A stretch of DNA of 64,000 nucleotides from Eublepharis macularius (taxonomy: Eukaryota > Chordata > Lepidosauria > Squamata > Eublepharidae), in the NCBI RefSeq assembly GCF_028583425.1, contig NC_072795.1, positions 73,856,001-73,920,000 on the forward strand, written 5' to 3'. Numbering within the stretch: position 1 is the stretch's first letter; every line of letters begins with the position of its first letter. Below, one piece after another: positions 36,178 to 46,863 of this stretch. Position numbers and translations under genes: made by a program. Below the pieces are notes generated by a model. It did no database searches. It saw only the letters and a list, made by a program, of their open reading frames with translations, and was not told where the DNA came from.

Positions 36178-36972
36178 CTAACACCTTCTGAATGGACTTA
36201 GCTGACTAGAAATGATTAGATCCTCGTTATGGTCTGTAAGAAGGTAGCTCTTTCTAAAGACAAAAATGCCCTTCCCTCCACAGAGTCTAACCTGGCTCCA
36301 ATGAAAAGTATGTTCTGAGAAGGGGATCAGAGAGGATTTTTTCCAGTTGACTAGGAGACCTAAAGACAATATGGTCTGAAGTGTCAAACGTACCTGATTG
36401 GCCAGGCGATCTCTTGACTGAGCAACTAAAAGCCAGTTGTCAAGGTACAGATAAATGTGGCACCCCTTGGAGCTAAGAAATCCCACAACAGCAGCCATGC
36501 ATTTCATGAAGACCCTGGGGGCTGAGGACAACCCAAAGGGGAGGGAAGTTTATTAAAAGATGTGTGTACTATATAGAAACCTTAAGTATCTTCTGTACTG
36601 AGAATGGATGCTTATGAGGAAATAGGCATCCTTAACATCTACAACTGCAAACCAGGAACCAGTTTGCAGGAATTGAATGACAGTGGACAAGGTTAACATT
36701 CTAAACTTTTCAACTTTAATGAACTGATTTAACTGGCGGAGGTCCAGAATAGGCCTGATTCCACCATCCTTTTCATCAACTAGGAAATATCTAGAATAAA
36801 ATCCCATCTGGGATTCTCCAGACGGAAAGGCTTGAATGGCCCCTTTCTGCATTAGTTCAGTAATGACAGCATATAGCTGAGGTGAAGTAGGGACCGTAGA
36901 GCAGCCCAGAGGGGTCAACGGTAGCAACTCCTGAAAGTGTAAACAATAACCAAACTGAACAATGGAGAGCAC
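36178..36972 (-). pseudogene. DIRS reverse transcriptase, broken
   Basis: Two minus-strand frames cover the palm. The N-terminal part has ELMQKGAIQAFPSGESQMGF, YFLVDEKDGGIRPILDLRQL and VDVKDAYFLISIH. The C-terminal part has CMAAVVGFLSSKGCHIYLYL then DNWLLVAQ. The catalytic box reads YLDNW where DIRS enzymes usually have YLDDW, so one metal-binding aspartate is lost. Stops separate the two parts. Confidence 0.82.
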
Positions 36973-38599
36973 CCAAGAGCTGGTTGTTATGGCTTCCCAT
37001 TGCAGTAGAAAAGGAAGAAGCTTGTCCAGAAAAGTCCCAGAGCCTGCTGCATGCGTGTCAGTTAATCAGAATAGGGACTTTTGCCCCTGAGATTGCTTGG
37101 GTGACTGTGGTTGGGATTGCTTATTCCTGGGTTTTGAAGAACGATGCCCTGAAGAGCACTGGTAAGGGCTATAATCTCTCTGCTGCTGCTAAGATTGGTA
37201 AGGATACCTATTGGAACGCTGCTGATACTGTTGCCGCCTTTGATAACGGTATCTTGAGCCCTGTTGGAATTGCTGATGTTATTGCTTCTGGCCTTGAGGC
37301 GTGATCACTCCCAATGAGCGGGCTGTTTGGTGGTTCTGCTTCATCTGGGTAAGGGGCTCATTCGTCTTATCTGAAAATAAGGAGGGTTCTTCAAATGGGA
37401 AGTCCTCAATTTTACTACACTTGTCATGCAGTAGTACTGTTGCCCAGAGCCATGCATGTTGGCACAGGACTACGGCAGAAGCCATGGCACATGCAGAGCA
37501 GTCGGCTATTTGCTGGCAGACATTTCCTGCTTTACCAACTTGATGGCTTCACCCTGGAGAATCCATACCACAGGTCTCTTGTCCTCTAGAAGGTCTTGGA
37601 TGTAGCTAGACAGTTTTTCCCAGAGGAAAAGGTTGTATGAGCCTCTAATTACTTCAAAGTTACCAATTCTGAAATTCAGGCTGAAGAATAGACCTTTCTG
37701 TCGATATTGTCAAGTTTCCTTCCCTCACGGTCGACAGGAGACGAGTGAGAGCCATACCTGTATCTGGATTGAACTTCTTCTACAAGAGAAGAAGAGTGTG
37801 GGTGAGCAAACAAAAAGGCGTAATCTTGTTGTTTCAATTTATAGTAATGCTCAATTTTTTAAGATGTTGCTGGGGTAGAAGCTGGTCTCTCCCAGATACT
37901 GTGTGCAATGGCAAGGAAGTCTTCCACCACTGGAAAGGCTACTAACTCAGGTGACTCAGAGTATAGAGCCTACAAGACTTTAGTTTTCATTTTGGTGGTG
38001 GAGGCAGACACATCTAGGTCAAGTGCCTTAGCCATCCTGGGCATCTGCTCTGAATAGAGCCTAAAAGCCTCATTTGGTGACACTGCAGCAGTGTCTCCCA
38101 CCATTTCCTCTGGAGAGGGATTGGAGGCCACATCAGAAATAACATCTATGTGAGATCCTAAGTCTTCCCCATCATCTTTTTCAGATTCAGAGCATGGTTG
38201 GAATCAAGGCCCCGAACTTGCCAGTTCTGACAGCGGTGGATGGCTTGGAACAGACATCATGAAATCCTGCCAGTTTGGGGCAAGGTTCGGAACCGGTGTT
38301 TGAAAAGATCAAGGCGTTGGAACCGGTGCAGTTCCCAATGTAGACGGTCTGAGGCTGGTTATAGCCAGCAGCCAGAAACGTCATTGGAACTGTGGGAGTT
38401 AAAGAAGTCGGCACCGAGGGTAGCAGTGCTGCAGTTGATTACATCAAATTATCCAGCGGACTCTCCTCCTGATCTTCATGTTGCAAAGAGGGAGTAGGTG
38501 GGGGAGACTGAGTAATCTCTTCTTCCACTATCAGAGACACAGATGAAACCAAGTCGTGCTTTTGATGGGTATAAGTTGGTTTCTTGAGGTGATTCGTCT

Positions 38600-39060
38600 T
38601 CAATTTCGACGTCTTTGCGGGCAGTTCTGAAGAGGCCCGTTCCGAGTGTCCCGGTTTGAGAGAGCGCCTTTTAGCTCATTTGGCAGCTCATTTGGCGACT
38701 TAGCCAAGGACGGTTCTAAATAAGTAGTTGGAACTGAGTGGTGTGATTTCGAGGGTTCCAAATAAGCTGACCTAGGAGTCGCAGAGGGCTCTGCCCTGGG
38801 AAGTAGGTTCCTGCTCAACAGATAATTTTCCCGCCGGCTTACCTGACCCAGATAGCACCATTTCCCATACAGCAGCCTTGAGGCGGGTGGCCTGGTCACT
38901 ACGAGCTTTTGTAGTAAACTTTTGGCAGATATGGCAAGTTGAAATGTTGTGAGCTTCACCAAGGCAAAGTAGGCACAGGCAGTGCTCATTGGAGTGCGGC
39001 ATTTTGGTATCGCACTTCAAGCACTTCTTAAATAGTGCTTTCTGAGACATGGTGCAATTC
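38600..39060 (-). pseudogene. DIRS gag-like ORF with cysteine knuckle
   Basis: Near the 5' end of the element the minus strand encodes ALFKKCLKCDTKMPHSNEHC, then LCLLCLGEAHNISTCHICQK and FTTKARSDQATRL. The CxxC, CxxCLGxxH and CxxC spacing is typical of the DIRS ORF1 product. The frame shifts near 38800 and a second frame carries the serine-rich remainder. The expected role is RNA binding. Confidence 0.7.
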
Positions 39061-39189
39061 GATCGACAGAAAAGATGAAGAGTCAAGAAAAGCAGGAAAA
39101 AGAATTAAAGAGAAAAGCAAGCCGGAGCGGAACAGAAACGAACCTCTAAGGTGGTGAGAGAATTGAGAGAAGGGGGATGCTACAATTGA

Positions 39190-39326
39190 CAGCGCAATTT
39201 CGGCAGGAAGGTGCCGCACATGTGCGCTGGGTGATTGGAGCGCCCCCTGTAGGTATGGCGCTATAGAATCGCTTTCTGAGGTTGGCCTGCACATGTGCTG
39301 TCCCATGTGAGACTGCACAGAAGAAA
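39190..39326. repeat. DIRS 5' inverted terminal repeat
   Basis: The block runs CAGCGCAATTTCGGCAGG to GACTGCACAGAAGAAA. It pairs as an inverted repeat with 33553-33988 once the SINE there is ignored. Confidence 0.82.
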
Positions 39327-39369
39327 GATGACAAACTCTAGTTAAAATGGGACACTGAGCCTGAGAAAG

Positions 39370-39590
39370 ATCACACAAGTACATGATGAAATTGCCTTAT
39401 ATGGAGTTTGACCATCAATGTATCAATGTCAGTATTGCCTACTCTGGCAGTGACTCTCCAGAGACTCATGTAGAGGTCTTTCACATCACCTATCACCTGA
39501 TACTGAAGATGCTGGGGACTGAAACAGGGACCAACTCTAAGCAAAGCTGATGTTCTCCACTGAGCCATGGCCTTGCCCGCAAAAGGCAAG
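39370..39590 (-). repeat. tRNA-derived SINE
   Basis: On the minus strand it starts with a tRNA-like head (plus-strand end CCACTGAGCCATGGCC). The body includes plus-strand CTTTCACATCACCTATCACC, the counterpart of CTTTCATGTCACCTATC in the copy at 27665. It is diverged. Confidence 0.6.
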
Positions 39591-39599
39591 TTCTTTTTG

Positions 39600-42515
39600 C
39601 CCGTGTGACATTTAAATCAGGCCTTATCCAGTATACATCCATACTAGTCCCGAGCTGATGCACACAGCACCATATCCCACTTCAAGAAATGCATGGCAGT
39701 TAGGTAACCTTGCAGCAGGAGGATCAAGAGTGCCATACAGAAATCACTCAGCTACATTTTTTCTTTGATTAATTATAAATGTGATTTTATCGCATGGTAT
39801 ATGAGCATGGATAATGCACGGAAGTAATGCAATTTTAACAGCTATTTAAAAATAAAAGATAGACTACAGAAAGGGGCAGGCAACTGCTTTAGTGGAAGGA
39901 GAGAGACTTGCCAGTGTTGCAGTTTCACATTGCCCCTGCTGAAGAAGGGATTATTGAGCCTTTCAAAAAGAGTTAATATTAAAAATTAATTTAATGTTTA
40001 CAAACTGGTAATTACAAGAGGAGAAATACCTCCTTTGTCATTGATGATGTTCATGAGCCAGCAAATGTTTGTTGCAGTCCCATAACCAGTTTCTCAGCAA
40101 TTTAACTTTTTTGTTTGAATACCAGGTAACTATACAATCATCTCAGATAAACACACACACAGAAAATAACATTTTCTCTAAAAGATATCTATAAATAGTA
40201 ATCCATTTGCTTCCAGCTCATATACAAGCAAAAAGAAAAAAGTGATTTAATACAAATATATTTTATGATGTGACCCTCTTGTCTTTTGCTCTCCAAAATT
40301 GACAGTCAAGTACAGAACTTTGTGGAAAAGGCCAGTTTCAAATGAGAATGTGGCAAAGAAAATTAGCAGAACAGACCTTATAATAAAAGCCTTTCATATA
40401 ACATGGCGTAAAGAACAGAAGGAGAACCAGAACTAATATTGAACACACTTGAATCATATTCTAAAGACCATATGAAGATTCTAAATAATGTGTTAAGCAG
40501 CACTAAATGTTTATATTTTTCTTCGGCAATTCAAGCGTAGTATTCTGTAACTTCTTTAAAAAATGAAAATCCAAAGGAATACAGACATTCAACACTGAGA
40601 AATAAAATAACTAACATGTAGCGACCTGAAAGAACTTGTGGGGCATCTCATTTTCCCTTCTCCCATCATGTTCTCTTTCCCTTCCTTACCTCCAAAAGCC
40701 TCTTCCCCCACTTCCTGGTTCCTTCTCTCTTTCCCACCCTTCTTGCTGGGGGGATTTCACTTTCCCCTCTATCCCCTTCCCAACTCTTGGATTCTACTCT
40801 GAAACACTAACCACTACACTACACTGGCTTTAGTGGGGAAACCAAGCCTGAAATACTGGCTGAACTGTTATGGTTGCCGAGCAAGAGCCATTGAGGGCCT
40901 CTAGTTAAAGCGTCTTTTATCGTTTTGGATTTTTAAAACCCCCAATGTATTTATTTTTTTTAGACTTCAGATTTTTCTGCAAACTGGTGGCATTTTTCAG
41001 GTGTGTAGAAAGATCTGTCATGTCCATTGTGGCAGATTGCACATTTTAAAAAGCCTGGAAGGGCTATACAGCTGCAGGACTGTTAAGAGTTAATCCTTCA
41101 CAGAATCAGAGAGCTTTGAGTGATAGGCTAATCCAAGGGATCCGATTGGGTAGCATAAACTGGAAAGAGGAGGGTCTGTTTTTAGTCCTAGCAGAAAGAG
41201 GAATCAAGCGTGAAGAGTTGGGAGACAGAGTCCTAACGGACAGCAGTTTTAACACTGGCAGGAGAACAGGAGAAAGTTGGCAAGGAAGTTTGAGAAGTAG
41301 GAGCAGACTCCCAAACAGGCCAGAGAAAGGGGACAGATCTTCCAAGGAGAGGAGATTTTCCCTACCCAGTCAAACAGGGAGGTAGCTCTGGAGAGAGGGT
41401 TGGAAACTGCCTGTGAAGACAGTCAGATTCCATTAACGGCTGAAGGAAAGCACTGGTGTTTGGAGAGAAGGAGATTGGAGTACTAGAATGTGGGTACCAG
41501 CATTCCTAACTCCAAAAGTGAGAGAATACTAAAAGAAAGTATACTAGAGTGCTTGGGGAAAAACAAGAGAACCAAAGCCTCAAAACAGAAGTCTTTAAAT
41601 ATCTGTGAAGAGCGTAAGAGCTGAAGTCTGTGCATGTTCTGATTTTACCATATATAATTCAACATATATATATATAATTTATACACACACACACAGACAC
41701 ACACATACATATACAAATACAAAATTTTAAAAATGCCTCTGGTGCCATTTCTGTTGTTTAAGGATGAAAGAACGTCATATCCGTTTATGGCTCCAGTCTC
41801 CAGATTTAAGTATCCTCAGATCAGGACCATTTGGCTATTAGTATATTAGATAAGCACTACTACCAGATTTTGATTTTTAAGCACATCTAAATGGTCAACT
41901 TCCAAGACTTTAAGACAAATAAATATGTAATTAAAACTAAACCATGTTTCACCGTAATAATGTATTTTTGATAGAATATTTTAAAAATGGAAACAATATC
42001 TTGCATTGTAACTAAGTAGCTTTCCCAGGATGATTGTAATTAGTTAATGAGTTACCGTTTAATGAAACCCTCTGGTGCGGTTCCCTACTCCTGGAACATC
42101 CTCCACCTTTCCCCATTTTGACAAACTTAGGGGTGGCATGCTAACAGGGGCCAAACACTTACACAATGCCTCTCTAGCCACTTCACTACATAGGGACAGA
42201 CTGTACAGATTACCACCTCTGCAGTTTACAAGTTCTTTTCCACTTTAAAGGAGGAAAGCCACAGTGAAATCCCACCTCACTCCAGCTGTTGCAAACTGAA
42301 TAGGAAGGGAGTGACCGTGCTGCACACTGCATCCTTTAAAGTGGCGAAATGCTTGTAAATACCAGGGCAATAACTTTCGACTGGCAAACATTTTCTTCAT
42401 TTAGACATGACCAGTCCAGGAAACACTGCCCACATTCTAATTTGGCAACATGTGTAATTAGTGACATCCTCACATGCTATACAGTCTCTGACTGGCTGGG
42501 CTTGGAACCTCTCTA
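39600..42515. other. SMNDC1 intron 2, unclassified sequence with a CA repeat
   Basis: No exon is supported. A short TA/CA microsatellite lies at 41662-41712. A purine-rich block at 41070-41460, with overlapping open frames on both strands, looks repeat-derived, possibly LTR-like, but has no diagnostic motif. Confidence 0.35.
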
Positions 42516-42521
42516 AAAAGT

Positions 42522-42720
42522 AGAGAGTCCAGTAGCACCTTTAAGACTAACCAACTTTATTGTAGCATAAGCCTTTGAGAACCACAGTTCTCTTTGTCAG
42601 ATGCATCTGACGAAGAGAGCTGTGGTTCTCAAAAGCTTATTCTACGATAATTTTGGTTAGTCTTAAAGGTGTTACCGGACAGTTTACTATTTTGCAACTA
42701 CAGATTAACATGGCTAACTC
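42522..42720. mobile_element. Head-to-head Penelope-like termini with hammerhead-like motifs
   Basis: The block is an inverted repeat centred on CAGATGCATCTG (42597-42608), with arms of about 80 bp. The plus arm reads CTGACGA (42607), a stem-loop GAGAG-CTGTGG-TTCTC, AAAA, then GCTTATTCTA and GGTTAGTCTTAAAGGTG. The minus arm reads CTGACAA, a stem-loop GAGAA-CTGTGG-TTCTC and GGCTTATGCTA. Both follow the Penelope-like hammerhead order, but each has lost an invariant core base, so neither is expected to cleave. Confidence 0.6.
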
Positions 42721-42966
42721 ATCTGGACCTAAAAAACAGAGGAAAAGATGGTGCTGAAGCAGCAACAGCTCAAAGAAAAAAGAGCATCAAGAATTATCTC
42801 CCCCCCCCCCAAAGCATAGTGTTCACCACAAAAACGCTTGCTGGTTTGTTACTACTTCCAAGATGTACTCCTTGCCAAACAGGAAAGACATAGAAAAAGT
42901 TCTGTATTATATAAAAAAGTAAATTTTCTCATGCAATATGTAAAGATTTTGCTTTTTAATTCTCAC

Positions 42967-43086
42967 CTGTAAGTCTTTCTTTAATTTTAGTAAATCCTCA
43001 TTATCTCCATTTCCAGTTAAAGCAGCTTCAACTTGTTGGAGCTGAGCTTTATAGCTAGCTAATTGTTTTGCGAGGTCTTCGGACAT
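42967..43086 (-). CDS. SMNDC1: SMNDC1 exon 2, start codon and N-terminus
   Basis: ATG (43086-43084) directly follows the acceptor CTGACAG, and 40 codons run to the donor CAG|GTGAGA. The sequence MSEDLAKQLASYKAQLQQVE then AALTGNGDNEDLLKLKKDLQ forms the N-terminal helical segment of SPF30. The start is chosen because it equals the conserved family start and no in-frame upstream coding sequence exists. The 5' UTR is in a separate upstream exon. Confidence 0.95.
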
Positions 43087-43189
43087 CTGTCAGAGAAAAA
43101 TTATTACCAAACAGAAGGTAGTACAAAGCATTTGAAAAACTGGCTTCTGAAAGTAACATGGTCACTTCAAAGTTAAATAATTAACAATG

Positions 43190-43270
43190 GCACCCTAAGC
43201 AGTTATACGCTTCTCAGCCGATTTATTTTAATGGGCTTAGAAGGATGTAACTTTGTTTAGGATGGTACTC
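43190..43270. repeat. Palindromic MITE, diverged copy
   Basis: CACCCTAAGCAGTTATACGC on the left mirrors AGGATGTAACTTTGTTTAGG on the right. It is an older copy of the 86-bp palindrome at 63111-63196. It lies in SMNDC1 intron 1, just upstream of exon 2. Confidence 0.6.
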
Positions 43271-44490
43271 TCAGTTTACAGAATTCTACTGCAAGTCTCT
43301 ACTTTCAACATGAACCAAGTTTAAAAAGATCAGTGATATTTCAATTTTTCATCAATATTGTTGGATGTATTTATTAATATCTGTCCTTCTGCCCCATTTG
43401 ATACTTAAAACAGTTTAATTTTTTTATTTAAAACTATTATGATCAACACATAATTTATTACTAAAAACAATCATTCTACCAGCAGCAAATTCTATGACAC
43501 TAAAACCTTGGCAAAACATTATTATCTTGACTCATTTCTAATTTCTTTAAGAAATTTTTATCAGGAAGGCCTGGGCTTAATCAATCTTATAAAACTGACA
43601 AATTCATTCATCAACCATGTAGTTTCTGATATTGAAGACATATGAAGCAAGACTTCACATGAAGAATTCCTGAATGAGAGGATACGTATTGAAGTCAAAA
43701 AAGCACAATCAACTGTGTCTAAAACCAACCAGCACCCAATGCAACTAGTTTAATAACAGCAAGGTATGATATCTGCAATAAGTCAATTATTTTATTTTAG
43801 AAGACTGATATCCTGTTTTTATTATTTGTGGGTGCTTCAAGTGATCAATAATTTTTAAAAAACAACAATAATTCAATGGTAAGCAAATGCTAACAATAGA
43901 GCTGCAAACCAGATTTAAAACCCAAGGAAATAAAATGCCATTCCATTTTTTGCTCTGAAGAAATCTGCCTTCACATTTCTCAGCAGGAAAACCTGTAAAG
44001 CAAGGGATAGATGCACCCCCTGTGGGTGAATCAACAGCTACGCAGTCCAAACTTGACTTTCCAAAGTTTTATCAGCAACCATGTTAAACATGTTGTCAGT
44101 AATTAATTTACTGAATCACATTCCTTCCTGTGGCTGGTTTCCCCTACTAGTTCATCAGTGCTAAACCACAGCATCACATGCAAATTTGAAGTCCTGATGT
44201 CAACAGTGCCAGGAAGGGGACCAACCATTTATGAGACTTACAGAATTTTGCACATGCTCAAAAAGAAACACACATAGTCAGAAGTGATAAGTTTTGGCTC
44301 ACTGAGTGTTATCTCATGCTTCTCAGCCACCCCTTCTCCTTGCTTCAATCCTCTAAAAAGATTCTGGCTTGACTGTTTGCCAACTTGAAGTTACCTAGCA
44401 CATAAAACTGGAAGTTCTGTCCCTAAATTCACATAATCAGATGCTGACCTTGATTACTTAGTGGTGAGAGAAATAAATATTATGTACTTC
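43271..44490. other. SMNDC1 intron 1, no recognised feature
   Basis: AT-rich intron sequence. No exon, RNA gene or repeat is supported. Confidence 0.4.
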
Positions 44491-44494
44491 AGGC

Positions 44495-44700
44495 AAGTCT
44501 GATCTCATCAGATCTCAGAAGATAAAACGGGCAGCCTTGGTTAGTAATTGGATGGAAAACCTCCAAAGAAGACCAGGGTTGTAGAGGCAGGCAATGGCAA
44601 AGCCCCTCTGTTAATCTCTTGCCTTCTTGCCTTGAAAACCCCAGCAGGGGGTTGCCATAAGTCAACTCTGACATGATAGCACTTTCCACCACCACAGTCC
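44495..44700 (+). repeat. 5S rRNA-derived SINE
   Basis: The head AAGTCTGATCTCATCAGATC and then TCTCAGAAGATAAAACGG, GCCTTGGTTAGTAATTGG and GGATGGAAAACC follow the interior of 5S rRNA. The body has AGGCAGGCAATGGCAAAGCC, and the end is GTTGCCATAAGTCAACTCTG then ACATGATAGCAC. It is longer at its 5' end than the copy at 2099, so it shows the 5S origin better. Confidence 0.85.
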
Positions 44701-45304
44701 CTATGCTATAGGTCATTTATAGTCACATTTCCAAACCAGAATCCTGGAGCAGAAATGACAAGTAAAGCTGCCACCATCACAATAGTCTCTCATTCTCAAC
44801 CATTCTCAATTGTTTTGGTACATCAAACAGCCACACAGCCACTATTTGGCCAAATTTTCTTCTCTTAGCCTTAGTTTCCCATCTGTATAAGGGAATGAAT
44901 TGGGGGTCTTGAACAGATTGTGTTTAACAAGCTTCTACTACAGACTAATGAACTTGTAGAAGTCACTTTAGATGGAGGGAGGTGAAAATCTGGAATGTAG
45001 AAGGAGAGCATCCAACTTAATGGTAGCACTTCCTTTCAAAAGTCAAAACCAGCAGCAATCCAGACTGACAGGTCATATATAAGTCCAACAACTAAAAAAT
45101 ATAAATAAAAATAACTACAATGATATGCTGTATATTAGAAATAATGGTTTAAGTTGAGAAATAGAGTGGATACACAAACTGTAAAAAGCAAATTGCCTAG
45201 TGTTACTGAGAAGATGGAGGCACGAATGTATTACTGCCCCTGTCCCCCTCCTCCACCACAGTGCCCAGACTTACTTCTACAGGTGTTGAAAAATATGGCT
45301 AGCA

Positions 45305-45631
45305 TAGAATAGTAATGATATCAGCTTATGTAATTCATTAATGTTGTAGAGCACTTGAGACATTTAACAATCAGATCTTGACTGTTACTCAGTAATAATA
45401 CCTGATTCATGTGTTACCAAAACCTGTAGCTGTTGCTTCTTTATATCTAAATCTTCACCCAAACATTACTGGTGGGGCAGAAGATTTAGATATAAAGAAG
45501 CAACAGCTACAGGTTTTGGTAACACATGAATCAGGTATTATTACTGAGTAACAGTCAAGATCTGATTGTTAAATGTCTCAAGTGCTCTACAACATTAATG
45601 AATTACATAAGCTGATATCATTACTATTCTA
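45305..45631. repeat. Perfect 152-bp inverted repeat with 23-bp loop
   Basis: Arm 45305-45456 (from TAGAATAGTAATGATATCAG to TATATCTAAATCTTC) is an exact reverse complement of arm 45480-45631 by base-by-base reading. The loop 45457-45479 reads ACCCAAACATTACTGG and on. No repeat family is recognised inside and no ORF is present. It lies in SMNDC1 intron 1, so the pre-mRNA could fold into a 152-bp duplex. The alternatives are a recent template-switch or inverted duplication, gene conversion, or an assembly artefact. Confidence 0.95.
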
Positions 45632-46190
45632 GGGATGAAGGGAATGAAGATAATATCTCTGTTCTAAGCACATACACTTGGATACAAGCTCCACTGGAAA
45701 CAAATAGGACTTGTTCCTAAATAAAAAGTGATCAGGGTACAAGAAACTGGAGCCACATCAAGAAATCCACAAAAGCGCTAACATCAAATTCAGTAATCTT
45801 GAAGGCTTTGACTTGTACTTTCCCTTTTTAACTCCAAGAAGTTTTAATTAAAAGTCTCACAGGTTTGACACAGATGCAACTGCAATTATTAAGCTCTCTC
45901 TCTTAAAAAATACTCTGATGATGATGAGCTTCACTTTATTATTTGATACATTTGTCACATTAGTAGCAATTTACATACACAGCACGAGTTATTCATTCCC
46001 GCCATCAGCTCCTTGAAAGAAGAGCAGGACAAAAAAGTATCAGAAAGAATTATTAGGAAGCTTCAGCTAATTTCCAAAGGGAAATCAAGAAGGTGGAAGC
46101 ACAGACTGAAATCCTGGAGAAAACAGCTATTATAAGCGAAGAATTCATCATGAGGAGTGAAAAAGCCAGAAGAGGGCGGACAGTCAAAGG
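45632..46190. other. SMNDC1 intron 1, no recognised feature
   Basis: Intron sequence between the inverted repeat and a promoter-proximal MITE-like element. Nothing is recognised. Confidence 0.4.
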
Positions 46191-46194
46191 TCTC

Positions 46195-46412
46195 GGGTTG
46201 CCAACCTCCAGCTGGGCCCTAGAGGTCTCCCAGAATTACAACTGATCTCCAGGCGACAGAGATCAGTCACCTGGACGAAAATAGCTAATTTGGAGGGTGA
46301 CATCTATGGCAATATACCCTGGTGTGGTCCTTCATCTCCTCAAACCCCGCCCTCCCTAAGACTCCACCCCCAAATCTCCAGGATTTTCCCAACCTGGAGT
46401 TGGCAACTTCAG
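46195..46412. repeat. Non-autonomous repeat with GTTGCCAAC termini
   Basis: The left end GGGTTGCCAACCTCCAGCTG and the right end AACCTGGAGTTGGCAACTTC are near complements over about 15 bp. The body has ACAACTGATCTCCAGGCGAC and CCCCAAATCTCCAGG. This is an abundant type of dispersed element in lizard sequence, consistent with a MITE. It lies in SMNDC1 intron 1, within 300 bp of the non-coding exon. Confidence 0.7.
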
Positions 46413-46692
46413 GCCTCCCTCCCCTTTTGGGACACAAAGCCCATGGCACTCAGGAAGGCTTCAGAAAGCAGCAAGAGAGGAATGGAGAGGAGGGCCAGCA
46501 CCGCAGAGAAGAGGAAAGTGGACCTACAGAGGCCCGGAAAGGAAGGGCGCCAGGCCAAAGAAAGAACCATGGGGGAGCAAGCTCCAGAGAGGCCTGGCGC
46601 TCGGGGCTCGCAAAGAGTCGGCCAAGGCCGCGCTCCCTTCGGGCGGAACTCGCAGAGGGAAACGCCAGGAAGCGCCAGCGCCCCGGCCTCAC

Positions 46693-46860
46693 CTTGGCCT
46701 CGCGCGCGGAGGGCCGTTCTCGGTTTCGTCAGGCCTCGGCGAAGGGCTCTGCGCGCGCAAGTCTCCTTCCTGCTGCTCCTAGCGACGCCTTCGAGAACCC
46801 GGTCGGCTGAAAGGAAAGATCGCGAGAAAGTCGCGCAAGGAGAACGGGAACTGAGGGGCC
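46693..46860 (-). other. SMNDC1: SMNDC1 non-coding exon 1, inferred
   Basis: On the minus strand the CpG-rich block ends in CCAAG|GTGAGG, a good donor, at 46693/46692. Exon 2 begins exactly at its ATG, so a 5' UTR exon is required upstream. The 5' limit is a guess based on the end of the CpG-rich block. Confidence 0.55.
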
Positions 46861-46863
46861 GTG

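Larger units (their letters stand above)
33553..39326 (-). mobile_element. Near full-length DIRS-type YR retrotransposon
   Basis: DIRS elements copy by reverse transcription and integrate a circular intermediate with a tyrosine recombinase, leaving no target-site duplication. From high to low coordinates (minus strand) this copy has an inverted terminal repeat, a gag-like zinc-knuckle ORF, a Q/R/S-rich linker, reverse transcriptase, RNase H, tyrosine recombinase, an internal complementary region and the other inverted terminal repeat. All ORFs are broken by stops and frameshifts. It lies in SMNDC1 intron 2 in the gene's orientation. The termini were placed by comparing the two ends with the internal complementary region. 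Confidence 0.88.
27429..46860 (-). other. SMNDC1: SMNDC1 locus, complete gene
   Basis: SMNDC1 (SPF30) is a nuclear spliceosome-associated protein. Its Tudor domain binds symmetrically dimethylated arginines on Sm and other splicing proteins, and it is needed for maturation of the spliceosome. Five coding exons (43086-42967, 33305-33163, 31775-31614, 30476-30323, 27566-27429) have consensus splice sites and matching phases and join to 238 codons plus a stop, the known length of the human protein. A non-coding first exon is inferred in the GC-rich promoter. Introns carry many transposons, including a DIRS element, but none interrupts a coding exon. The gene looks intact. Confidence 0.95.

Noticed and set aside
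36984-37304. Plus-strand open frame of 106 codons with a protein-like sequence (KDTYWNAADTVAAFDNGI)
   Set aside because: It is the antisense of the glutamine-, arginine- and serine-rich linker between gag and RT of the DIRS element, where repeated CAG/CAA codons keep the opposite frame open.
44495-44580. 5S rRNA gene
   Set aside because: Only the internal promoter-like half resembles 5S, with many differences and a SINE body attached; no 5S 3' part or T-run terminator is present.
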